NCBI GenBank assembly: GCA_000403335.2
Contig: KE159617.1
Span: 1,253,417 to 1,317,416, forward strand
Direction: 5' to 3'
Source: Lachnospiraceae bacterium MD335
GTDB lineage: Bacteria; Bacillota; Clostridia; Lachnospirales; Lachnospiraceae
Length of the DNA stretch: 64,000 bases
The notes under the pieces were generated by a model. That model saw only the letters and a program-made list of their open reading frames with translations, searched no databases and was not told the DNA's origin. Both the position numbers and the translations under genes were made by a program. Of this stretch, positions 1 through 7,335 are shown piece after piece (the first letter of the stretch is position 1; the number at the start of each line of letters is the position of its first letter).

Positions 1-2
1 CG

Positions 3-767
3 ACGCTGCTTTCCCGCGTTTTTTGTACGGTCGTGATTTTCTATTGTCTGCGCAAACCAAAGCAGACTATCGTTGTGAACGATTATCTGAAAATCCGTCC
101 GGACATGCCGTTGATTGTGAAAATTATGGCAATCGGAATACCGTCCGGAATTGAAAACGGTATGTTTCAGTTTGGAAAGCTTGCCATTCAGTCTACTGTT
201 TCCACAATGGGAACTGTGGCAATCGCGGCACAGGCGATGACGAATATTTTGGAGAGTGTCAACGGCGTCGTCGGAATGGGCGTCGGGATTGGGCTGATGA
301 CGGTTGCGGGTCAGTGTATCGGCGCGGGCAGAATAGAAGAGACGAAATATTATATTGTAAAACTGGTGAAGATTGCATGGGTCGGCATTCTTGTATCCTG
401 TCTGATTGTGCTTGCAATTACAAAGCCGGTGACGTGGCTTGCGGGTATGGAGCCTGAGGCGGCAGGGATGTGTTTTGAAATGGTTACCGCAATTACGGTT
501 GCAAAGCCGCTGTTTTGGGTCGGTTCGTTCGTGATTGCGTATGGGCTGCGGGCAGCAGGGGACGTGAAGTTTTCGATGCTCGTCTCCATTATTACCATGT
601 GGGGCTGCCGCGTAGCGCTGTGCATTTTTCTTGTAAGGACTTTCCACATGGGACCAATGGCGGTGTGGATTGGCATGTTTGCAGACTGGGGAGTACGCTC
701 CGTCATTTTTGCGGTGCGGTTTTTAAGTGGGAAATGGATTCACCGCCGCCTGCAGGAGCCGGTTTAG
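3..767 (+). CDS. MATE family efflux transporter, C-terminal part (truncated by window edge)
   Basis: The reading frame is open to the left edge, so the N-terminal half lies outside the window. What remains is an integral membrane protein with several hydrophobic segments. Patterns such as GIPSGIENGMFQFGKLAIQ and the repeated small-residue helices (VNGVVGMGVGIGLMTVAGQ) are typical of the second half of MATE Na+/H+-coupled drug or metabolite exporters. The stop lies 18 bp before the CoA-transferase start, so the two could be co-transcribed. Substrate cannot be inferred. Family call is firm; exact subfamily is not. Confidence 0.85.
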   Translation, partial: TLLSRVFCTVVIFYCLRKPKQTIVVNDYLKIRPDMPLIVKIMAIGIPSGIENGMFQFGKLAIQSTVSTMGTVAIAAQAMTNILESVNGVVGMGVGIGLMTVAGQCIGAGRIEETKYYIVKLVKIAWVGILVSCLIVLAITKPVTWLAGMEPEAAGMCFEMVTAITVAKPLFWVGSFVIAYGLRAAGDVKFSMLVSIITMWGCRVALCIFLVRTFHMGPMAVWIGMFADWGVRSVIFAVRFLSGKWIHRRLQEPV

Positions 768-785
768 GAGAATGGGAGGAGAATC

Positions 786-2126
786 ATGCTAAAGGATTTT
801 GTGTCGGAATATAAGGCAAAGCTCACGACCCCTGACGAGGCGGTAAAAGTAATCAAGAGCGGCGACTGGGTTGACTATACCAGCTGTGTCGGAATGCCGG
901 TTTTGTTGGATCGGGCGCTCGCAAAAAGAAGGGATGCGCTTTATGATGTGAAAATCAGGGGAAATTTGATTTCCGGTCCGATTGAAGTGGCGGAGTGTGA
1001 CGAGAGCCAAGAACATTTTACGTATCACAGCTGGCATTGCTCCGCATATGAAAGGAAGCTGTGCGACAGAGGTTTGTGTTATTATATTCCAATGGTATTT
1101 CATAATAATGCCGCGTATTATGAGTTTTTTTTAAAGGTAAACGTGGCAATGGTCAGTGTATCGCCGATGGACAAACATGGGTATTTTAATTTTTCGGCGA
1201 ATACCGGTGTGGCGGCGCCGATTACACGTATGGCGGATATTGTTATTGTGGAAGTCAACGAAAACCTTCCAAAAGTGCATGGCGGTTATGACGAGTGTAT
1301 TCATATATCGGATGTAGATTATATTGTGGAGGGGGAGCATGAGCCGTTTGCGGCGGTGACATTGCCGGCGGTAACAGAGGTTGACAGGAAGATAGCGGAA
1401 AACATTCTTCCGTACATTGTGGATGGCGCAACCTTGCAGCTTGGCGTCGGCAGCATGCCCAGCGCACTCGGAGAGCTGCTTGCGGAGTCGGATTTAAAAG
1501 ACTTGGGAATGCACACGGAGCTGTGCTCGGATGCATATTTAAGCCTGTATAAAGCAGGAAAGCTCACAAACAGGCGCAAAAGCATTGATAAAGGAAAAGG
1601 CGTTTTGGGCTGCGCGGTCGGGTCTGCCAAGCTGTACGAGTGGCTTGACGACAATCACGGTATTGCGGCATACCCGCTCGAGTATGTGAACCGCCCAAGC
1701 GTCATTGCGCAGATTGACAATATGGTGTCCATCAACAGCTGCGTGTCGGTAGACTTGTACGGGCAGGTGGCGGCGGAAAGTTCCGGTTCCAGGCAGATTA
1801 GCGGAACGGGCGGTCAGCTTGATTTTCTGATTGGTGCATCCGCCTCAAGAGGCGGCAAGGCGTTTATCTGCATGAGTTCGGTGTACAAAGATAAGAACGG
1901 TACATACCATTCGCGCGTGCGCCCGCAGTTCGACGGGGATATTATCACGTCGCCGCGCAGTCAGGTTTATTTTCTCGTGACGGAGTACGGCGCAATCAAT
2001 TTGGAAGGACGCTCCACATGGGAACGCGCGGAGGGACTGATTTCTATTGCGCATCCCGATTTCAGGGACGCGTTAATTCAGGAAGCGCAGAAGCGCAAAA
2101 TTTGGCGGCGGAGCAATAAGCGATAA
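786..2126 (+). CDS. Acetyl-CoA hydrolase/transferase family; likely butyryl-CoA:acetate CoA-transferase
   Basis: This 446-aa protein has the length and layout of class I CoA-transferases of butyrate-forming Clostridia, which move CoA from butyryl-CoA (or 4-hydroxybutyryl-CoA) to acetate in the cytoplasm. The conserved GTGGQLDF block and the C-terminal VTEYGAINLEGRSTWERA block are present. Glu245, in the HTEL motif, sits where the family's CoA-thioester-forming glutamate is expected. An SD (GGGAGGAG) lies just upstream of the ATG. In butyrate producers this enzyme makes the last step of butyrate synthesis. Other acyl acceptors or donors (propionyl, 4-hydroxybutyryl) cannot be excluded by sequence. 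A rex gene follows, which fits redox control of fermentation. Confidence 0.85.
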   Translation: MLKDFVSEYKAKLTTPDEAVKVIKSGDWVDYTSCVGMPVLLDRALAKRRDALYDVKIRGNLISGPIEVAECDESQEHFTYHSWHCSAYERKLCDRGLCYYIPMVFHNNAAYYEFFLKVNVAMVSVSPMDKHGYFNFSANTGVAAPITRMADIVIVEVNENLPKVHGGYDECIHISDVDYIVEGEHEPFAAVTLPAVTEVDRKIAENILPYIVDGATLQLGVGSMPSALGELLAESDLKDLGMHTELCSDAYLSLYKAGKLTNRRKSIDKGKGVLGCAVGSAKLYEWLDDNHGIAAYPLEYVNRPSVIAQIDNMVSINSCVSVDLYGQVAAESSGSRQISGTGGQLDFLIGASASRGGKAFICMSSVYKDKNGTYHSRVRPQFDGDIITSPRSQVYFLVTEYGAINLEGRSTWERAEGLISIAHPDFRDALIQEAQKRKIWRRSNKR

Positions 2127-2131
2127 ACATA

Positions 2132-2149
2132 TTGACAATCATTTAACAG
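2132..2149. promoter_or_regulatory. Rex-box-like operator overlapping the rex -35
   Basis: The 18-mer TTGACAATCATTTAACAG matches the Firmicute Rex consensus TTGTTAA-N4-TTAACAA at 11 of 14 specified positions, and it covers the -35 hexamer and start of the spacer. Rex commonly represses its own gene when NADH is low, so negative autoregulation is the simple inference. The left half-site also doubles as the -35, which inflates the match somewhat. Confidence 0.5.
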
Positions 2150-2160
2150 AATTGTATACT
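2132..2160 (+). promoter_or_regulatory. Sigma-A promoter of rex
   Basis: TTGACA at 2132-2137, a 17-bp spacer and TATACT at 2155-2160. This is a near-consensus housekeeping promoter. It leaves a roughly 140-nt 5' leader before the rex GTG start. That leader carries two small hairpins: GGCGC/GCGCC near 2206-2222 and ATTACAGG/CCTGTAAT at 2232-2239/2255-2262. Confidence 0.75.
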
Positions 2161-2306
2161 TAATAATATAGCTTATTGGAACTTGTATTGCAGGTTTTGA
2201 TGAAAGGCGCGTTCTTTGCGCCGTGAATCTGATTACAGGGTTTGCGAAACGACTCCTGTAATATAGCTTGAACAGGATGATCATTGATATATGGAGGTGC
2301 AGTCTT

Positions 2307-2939
2307 GTGGACGACAAAAACATATCACAGGCGGTAATCGCAAGACTTCCGAGATATTACAGGTACCTCGGAGATTTAAAAGACAACGGAATAGAGAGAA
2401 TATCTTCACAGGATTTGAGCAAGCTGATGAAAGTCACTGCATCGCAGATACGCCAGGATTTTAACAATTTCGGCGGTTTTGGGCAGCAGGGGTACGGCTA
2501 CAATGTGGAATACCTTTACAACGAGATTGCCAAGATACTCGGTCTTAATGAAAAGCACAATCTTGTGATTGTCGGCGCGGGAAACTTGGGTCAGGCGCTT
2601 GCAAACTACATGAATTTTGAGCGCAGAGGTTTTCTTATTAAAGGTATTTTTGACAACAATCCGGCGCTCTGCGGAAAAGATGTCAGAGGCATCAGCGTGC
2701 AGCATGTGGATAAGCTGGAAGAATTTATTAAGAAGAATGATGTTGACATTGCGGTGCTGACCATACCGAAAGAGGGTGCGGTTAAGACGGCTGAGATTCT
2801 TGCGAAGTGCGGTGTAAAGGCGATTTGGAATTTTGCGCATGTGGATTTGAATGTTCCCGATAATATCGTGGTGGAGAATGTGCATCTTTCGGACAGTCTG
2901 ATGAAGCTTTCTTACGGGATTGTAAATAAAAAGCAGTAG
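2307..2939 (+). CDS. rex: Redox-sensing transcriptional repressor Rex
   Basis: The 210-aa protein senses the NADH/NAD+ ratio and represses fermentation and respiration genes when NAD+ is high. The N-terminal winged helix is the standard one (ISSQDLSKLMKVTASQIRQD followed by FGGFGQQGYGY). The Rossmann domain begins at VIVGAGNLGQAL. The chosen start is GTG at 2307 because GGAGGT lies at ideal spacing and the length then equals typical Rex; an upstream in-frame ATG at 2268 has no SD. The next open frame overlaps the stop codon by one base. A Rex-box-like site lies on its own promoter. Confidence 0.95.
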   Translation: MDDKNISQAVIARLPRYYRYLGDLKDNGIERISSQDLSKLMKVTASQIRQDFNNFGGFGQQGYGYNVEYLYNEIAKILGLNEKHNLVIVGAGNLGQALANYMNFERRGFLIKGIFDNNPALCGKDVRGISVQHVDKLEEFIKKNDVDIAVLTIPKEGAVKTAEILAKCGVKAIWNFAHVDLNVPDNIVVENVHLSDSLMKLSYGIVNKKQ

Positions 2940-2989
2940 TGATTGATGAAAAAGGACTTGCTGCGATAGAGAAAAAAGAAGGTGATGTC

Positions 2990-3661
2990 ATGCCGCAGGA
3001 GGAAGAATTTTTCAGGGAGGCGTTAATCGGGAAAAAGATACCGGTTTTGACGCTGGATAACCAGTGGCATAAGTTGTTTACACAGACAGGCGAAAACGAT
3101 GAAATCCATGACCTTGAGGATAAACTCAATGAAGTGTTAAAACGCCAGGGGAAGCTTAATACGGAAATAAAAAGTCTGAGCGCATATAAAAAGAAGGTTC
3201 TGCAGGAAATCGTCAATATTATGGAGCTGCCCGACAGTGCTTCCAAAGAGAAGAAAATGTCTGAGAATAAGCGTATTATTGAGGAGACAAACCAGCAGAT
3301 AGAGGAATACAATGACGAGCTTTTGGAGCTTCCGAAACAGATTGACGAGGCAAATTTTAATCTGATGCTTGCAACCATGCGGGTGTGCTATGCAAGAATT
3401 CAGCAGAATGTGTCCGACATTGATGAAATCAACCAGTGGGTAGCGGCATTTCGTGTAAAGCTCAAAAAGCAGATTCTTCTAAAGCAGAAAAAGGAGATAT
3501 GGAATGACGAAATGTATTCCTATATGCATTCCATATTCGGACCGGATGTGATAGACGTGTTTGACATGAAATATAACCCGAAAAATGTGCTGAATAAAGA
3601 AACGGATGTAATCGGCAGAGTCAGCACGCAGGAGGATAACGAAACAAACGCCCAAACCTGA
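2990..3661 (+). CDS. Conserved coiled-coil protein of unknown function
   Basis: A 223-aa protein with no recognised domain. Residues of roughly 35-140 are charged heptad-rich sequence (ENDEIHDLEDKLNEVLKRQG; KKMSENKRIIEETNQQIEEY), predicting a long coiled coil. The C-terminal part (MYSYMHSIFGPDVIDVFDMK) looks globular. There is no signal peptide or membrane segment. ATG 2990 is preferred over the GTG at 2939 because AAGGTGAT precedes it at correct spacing; with the GTG, translation would overlap the rex stop. It sits between rex and nnr in the same direction, so it may be a housekeeping protein of this lineage. Function unknown. Confidence 0.7.
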   Translation: MPQEEEFFREALIGKKIPVLTLDNQWHKLFTQTGENDEIHDLEDKLNEVLKRQGKLNTEIKSLSAYKKKVLQEIVNIMELPDSASKEKKMSENKRIIEETNQQIEEYNDELLELPKQIDEANFNLMLATMRVCYARIQQNVSDIDEINQWVAAFRVKLKKQILLKQKKEIWNDEMYSYMHSIFGPDVIDVFDMKYNPKNVLNKETDVIGRVSTQEDNETNAQT

Positions 3662-3679
3662 AAAGGAGGGCGTTTTGTG
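3646..3679 (+). terminator. Weak hairpin at the end of the coiled-coil gene
   Basis: AAACGCCC (3646-3653) pairs with GGGCGTTT (3668-3675) across a 14-nt loop that contains the stop codon; a short T run follows. It may attenuate read-through into nnr rather than end transcription fully. Confidence 0.35.
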
Positions 3680-3716
3680 TTAAGATGCGGAATACAAAAC
3701 GAAGGGAGAGGGGTTT

Positions 3717-5240
3717 ATGGAATATGTGCTGACGGCTGCGGAAATGAAAAAATGCGACGAGACTGCCATAAAAGAATACGGCATCGCGTCGCTTGTTTTA
3801 ATGGAGCGTGCCGCGCTTGAGACTGTGAATGCAGTGCTTGAAAAATATGGGGACGAGATTTTTGTGGGCGTAATTGCAGGCTGCGGAAATAATGGTGGGG
3901 ACGGAATTGCGGCTGCAAGAATTTTACAGGAACACGGAGTTCGTGTTGAAATCAATATGGTGGGTGAGACAAAAAAACTTACGGATGAGACAAAGGTACA
4001 GCTTGAAATTGCCAGGAAACTCAATATTCCTATTTATTATGGAGTTGAGCATACCCTATATGATGTAATCATTGATGCGCTATTCGGCATCGGAATAACA
4101 AGGACTGTTGAGGGAAAGTACAGAAAAGCGATAGAGGAGATCAATGCGTCAAAGGCAAAAGTGGTGTCGGTTGATATTCCGTCCGGTGTCAATACGGACG
4201 ATGGAAGCATTATGGGGTGCGCCGTAAAAGCGGATATGACGGTCACTTTTGCGTACAGGAAAATCGGGCTGATGCTTTATCCCGGGGCGTCCTGTGCAGG
4301 CGAGGTGCGCTGCGTTCCGATTGGGATACCTTCTGTGCTGACGGATAAAAAGCGGACAGGTGTCGTGACCTTTACGGATAAAGAAGCGGATTTAAAATTG
4401 CCGGACCGCAGCAGATCTGGAAATAAGGGAACATTCGGAAAGGTTCTTTTGGCAGCAGGCTCAAGGAGTATGGGGGGAGCATGTCAGCTCTCGGCGCTTG
4501 CAGCGTACCGCATCGGTGCAGGTATGGTGCGTGTATTTACGGCAGAAGAAAACAGAGAGAGCCTTTTGCGCAAGCTGCCAGAGGCGATTGTAGATACGTA
4601 TGCGGATCCGGATAACGAGCAGGGGCTTAGTGCTGCGGAACAAAGAACACTGAAAGAAAGCTTGGCGTGGGCGGATGTGATTGCGATTGGACCGGGCTTA
4701 TCGCTTTCAAACAGAGCGCTTGATATTTTAAAAACGGTATTTTGTGATTCTAATAAGCCGTTGGTGATGGATGCGGATGCCTTGAACTTATTGGCAAAAA
4801 ATGATGTTCTCTTGGAAGAACTCCAGTTTGGGCGCAGAAAGAATGATGCGAGTATTGTACTGACGCCGCATCTTGGAGAGTTTGCGCGTCTGATGAAATA
4901 TCCCTTATCGGAGATTAAGAAGGACTTATTAAAAACGTGTAAAGCATTTACAAAAAAGTATGATGTTTCGCTTGTGTGTAAGGATGCACGGACCATTATC
5001 ACGAAGAGAGGAAAACTGACATATTTAAACGCAAGCGGAAATGACGGCATGGCGACAGCAGGATCGGGAGATGTGCTTACCGGTATCATCGCGGGACTTT
5101 TGGCACAGGGTATGTCGGGCTTTGAGGCGGCAGTAATCGGTGCATACGCGCATGGACTTGCCGGAGATTATGCGCGCGATAACGCGTCGTCGTATTATAT
5201 TATGGCGCAGGATATTATCAATTCGTTAAAATATTTGTAA
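3717..5240 (+). CDS. nnr: Bifunctional NAD(P)H-hydrate epimerase / ADP-dependent NAD(P)H-hydrate dehydratase
   Basis: The 507-aa protein repairs hydrated NADH and NADPH. The N-terminal YjeF_N domain (about 1-210) carries GCGNNGGDGIAAARIL and the VSVDIPSGVNTDDG block of the epimerase. The C-terminal carbohydrate-kinase-like domain (about 225-507) carries GTFGKVLLAAGS, the VMDADALNLLA and LTPHLGEFARL motifs, and GSGDVLTGIIAGLL with the catalytic Asp. The start ATG 3717 follows GGGAGAGG. Gene order rex-X-nnr-alr suggests a co-transcribed housekeeping cluster. Only 15 bp separate it from alr. Confidence 0.95.
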   Translation: MEYVLTAAEMKKCDETAIKEYGIASLVLMERAALETVNAVLEKYGDEIFVGVIAGCGNNGGDGIAAARILQEHGVRVEINMVGETKKLTDETKVQLEIARKLNIPIYYGVEHTLYDVIIDALFGIGITRTVEGKYRKAIEEINASKAKVVSVDIPSGVNTDDGSIMGCAVKADMTVTFAYRKIGLMLYPGASCAGEVRCVPIGIPSVLTDKKRTGVVTFTDKEADLKLPDRSRSGNKGTFGKVLLAAGSRSMGGACQLSALAAYRIGAGMVRVFTAEENRESLLRKLPEAIVDTYADPDNEQGLSAAEQRTLKESLAWADVIAIGPGLSLSNRALDILKTVFCDSNKPLVMDADALNLLAKNDVLLEELQFGRRKNDASIVLTPHLGEFARLMKYPLSEIKKDLLKTCKAFTKKYDVSLVCKDARTIITKRGKLTYLNASGNDGMATAGSGDVLTGIIAGLLAQGMSGFEAAVIGAYAHGLAGDYARDNASSYYIMAQDIINSLKYL

Positions 5241-5255
5241 GGCGGGGAGACGGAT

Positions 5256-6410
5256 ATGGAACAATGTGACAGAGTGTGGGCCAAAATTGACCTTGATGCA
5301 GTTACTTTTAATATAGAAAGCATAAAACAAAAGATAAATAAGGATACGAAGATTATCGCGGTGATTAAGGCGGACGGATACGGGCACGGCGCTGTTCCGA
5401 TTGCACAATTACTGGAAGGTGACACCTGTGTATGGGGATACGCGGTGGCAACGGCGCAGGAGGCAATGGAGCTTCGGGCAAACGGCTTAAAAAAGCCGAC
5501 GCTCATTCTTGCATACACATTTCCTTCCGCATATGAAGAACTGATTCAAAATGATATACAGCTGACGGTATTTACGCTTGAGATGGCAAGCGCATTATCA
5601 GACGCTGCCGTAAAGGCAGGAAAAATCTGCAAGATACATATCAAGCTTGACACAGGGATGACAAGAATCGGATTGCTGCCTGTAGATGACAGCATTGCGT
5701 TGATTCGGCAGATTTCAGAGCTGGAAAATATTGAAATAGAAGGAATTTTTACACATTTTGCAAGAGCTGACGAGAAAGACCGGACAAAGGCATCTGCGCA
5801 GTTAAAGCAATTTCAGGATTTTATTAGACAACTTGAGGAAACAACGGGTATAAAAATACCTTTGAAGCATTGTTCCAACAGTGCAGGAATTGTTTGGCTT
5901 CCCGAAGCAAATATGGATGCGGTGCGCGCGGGGATTATTCTGTACGGACTTTGGCCCTCGGCTGATGTTAAAGAGGGAGGAGAGATAGCGCTTCGCCCGG
6001 CGCTCTGCCTAAAATCAAGAGTGGTTTATGTAAAGACTGTGCCAAAAGGACAGGAGATCAGTTATGGGGGTACATATACGACCAATCGGCAGACGCGCGT
6101 TGCAACTGTTTGTATCGGATATGGCGACGGTTATCCGAGAAGTCTTTCCAATAAAGGGTATGTGTTAATCAATGGTCAAAGAGCGCCGATACTTGGGCGT
6201 GTGTGTATGGATCAGTTTATGGTTGACATAACAGATATAGAAGGAACAGTACAGACAGGAACCGAGGTTACGTTAATCGGAAGGGATCGGGACGAGGAAA
6301 TCACGATGGAGGATTTAGGTGCACTTTCAGAGCGCTTTAACTATGAGCTTGCCTGTGATTTGGGAAAGCGCATTCCGCGTGTTTATTCCCGCGAGCAGCG
6401 AGCCAGGTGA
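5256..6410 (+). CDS. alr: Alanine racemase
   Basis: This 384-aa fold-type III PLP enzyme interconverts L- and D-alanine for peptidoglycan. The PLP lysine is Lys38 in VIKADGYGHGAV; the second catalytic residue is Tyr270 in ISYGGTYTT. The VCMDQFMVDIT block, which completes the active site, is present. Length is normal. SD GGCGGGGAG precedes the ATG. The mazF-type toxin downstream matches the alr-endoA (ndoA) order known in Bacillus. Confidence 0.95.
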   Translation: MEQCDRVWAKIDLDAVTFNIESIKQKINKDTKIIAVIKADGYGHGAVPIAQLLEGDTCVWGYAVATAQEAMELRANGLKKPTLILAYTFPSAYEELIQNDIQLTVFTLEMASALSDAAVKAGKICKIHIKLDTGMTRIGLLPVDDSIALIRQISELENIEIEGIFTHFARADEKDRTKASAQLKQFQDFIRQLEETTGIKIPLKHCSNSAGIVWLPEANMDAVRAGIILYGLWPSADVKEGGEIALRPALCLKSRVVYVKTVPKGQEISYGGTYTTNRQTRVATVCIGYGDGYPRSLSNKGYVLINGQRAPILGRVCMDQFMVDITDIEGTVQTGTEVTLIGRDRDEEITMEDLGALSERFNYELACDLGKRIPRVYSREQRAR

Positions 6411-6442
6411 TTGCCTGCAAGCATTTGGCGACTGCCGCGAGG

Positions 6443-6505
6443 GTCAAAAACCCTGTCCTTGGGGCGTTTCAAGTTTGATGTCCCGATGTTGGAGGGGTTT
6501 TTGAC
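6443..6505. repeat. 11-bp perfect inverted repeat between alr and mazF
   Basis: GTCAAAAACCC at 6443-6453 is perfectly complementary to GGGTTTTTGAC at 6495-6505, enclosing 41 nt. A smaller hairpin (AGGGT/ACCCT) is nested at the left arm. It lies in the 199-bp gap where an antitoxin gene would be expected. It could be a transcript-stabilising or attenuating structure or a remnant of an inserted repeat. Confidence 0.5.
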
Positions 6506-6609
6506 TATAAAAATAACTTTACACCAATTGTATAAATCCATTGAAGGCAGGCAAAAATAGGATTGTGGCATAAAGACACAAAAATGGATTTTGCATAGAG
6601 GTGTATTAC

Positions 6610-6945
6610 ATGAAAAGAGGAGATATTTATTACGCAGATTTAAGACCGGTCGTAGGCTCCGAGCAGGGCGGCGTAAGACCTGTATTGATTATTCAGAACG
6701 ATGTGGGAAACAGGCACAGTCCGACCGTAATCTGCGCGGCTATTACTTCAAAGATGAATAAGGCAAATCTGCCGACACACATAGAGATTAATGCAGGAGA
6801 TATGGTTAAGGATTCGGTTATTTTGTTGGAGCAGCTTCGTACAATAGACAAGAAACGCCTGAAGGATAAGGTATGTCATCTTGACAGACCTGTTATGCAA
6901 AGGGTTAACAGAGCTTTACAAATCAGCCTTGAGCTTGATACATAA
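6610..6945 (+). CDS. MazF/PemK-family endoribonuclease toxin (EndoA-like)
   Basis: The 111-aa protein is a sequence-specific mRNA interferase. It has the family start [20 protein letters not shown] with the catalytic-loop Arg, followed by [10 protein letters not shown] and the ICAAITSK strand containing the conserved Thr. The start ATG 6610 has AGAGGTG at good spacing. No MazE-like antitoxin frame is visible in the preceding gap or after it. In Bacillus the homologue follows alr with its antitoxin between; here the antitoxin is absent, encoded elsewhere or unrecognised. Confidence 0.9.
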   Translation: MKRGDIYYADLRPVVGSEQGGVRPVLIIQNDVGNRHSPTVICAAITSKMNKANLPTHIEINAGDMVKDSVILLEQLRTIDKKRLKDKVCHLDRPVMQRVNRALQISLELDT

Positions 6946-7015
6946 GGCTTTGAATGTTTGGATATTTGAAGATACGGATTTGCATTTAAAGGGAATATTA
7001 AGACAGGAAATTGAT

Positions 7016-7081
7016 AATTGTGCAACATGCCATTGGAAGAATAGAGAGGAATGGTGATGTTGCACAATTTGTTTTATTTTT
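7016..7081 (+). terminator. Strong terminator after mazF
   Basis: AATTGTGCAACAT (7016-7028) pairs perfectly with ATGTTGCACAATT (7057-7069). GCCATT/AATGGT extends the stem inward, and TTGTTTTATTTTT follows. It ends the alr-mazF transcript before the pectinase region. Confidence 0.8.
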
Positions 7082-7116
7082 AACAAAGAAAAATTGACGA
7101 AATTTACAAAATACGG

Positions 7117-7145
7117 TTGCAAAGGTTAATGAGATATAGTATTAT
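7117..7145 (+). promoter_or_regulatory. Probable promoter of the PL1 pectinase gene
   Basis: TTGCAA (7117-7122), a 17-bp spacer and TATTAT (7140-7145). It implies transcription from about 7152 and a long leader of roughly 180 nt. Confidence 0.5.
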
Positions 7146-7151
7146 GGGTGT

Positions 7152-7335
7152 AATTTCTTTTATTTTCAGTGTTGAAAATAGAAGGTTCAGAACCTATAGG
7201 AATGGCAGAGAAATAAGGAGGTGTGGTTTCGCAAAGCGGCGTGTAACTCGACAACAGCCATAAGTTTTACCAAACGAGTACCAATGTGTGGTGAAGTGAT
7301 AAGGCACAAGGCACGATGGAAAGGAATTGAAATTT
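7152..7335 (+). other. Long 5' leader of the PL1 gene, unassigned
   Basis: This gene-free stretch contains the palindrome AGGTTCAGAACCT and a possible stem ACTCG (about 7246) with CGAGT (about 7283). It also holds a CGCAAAGC string and an in-frame-less SD-like GGAGGTG about 115 nt before the start codon. I could not match it to a known riboswitch. Its length suggests post-transcriptional control. Confidence 0.3.

Noticed and set aside
7215..7300. CGCAAAGC in the PL1 leader as part of a GEMM (c-di-GMP-I) riboswitch
   Set aside because: The other fixed parts of GEMM (GGGCAAACC and the CCUA receptor segment) are missing and the stems do not fit.
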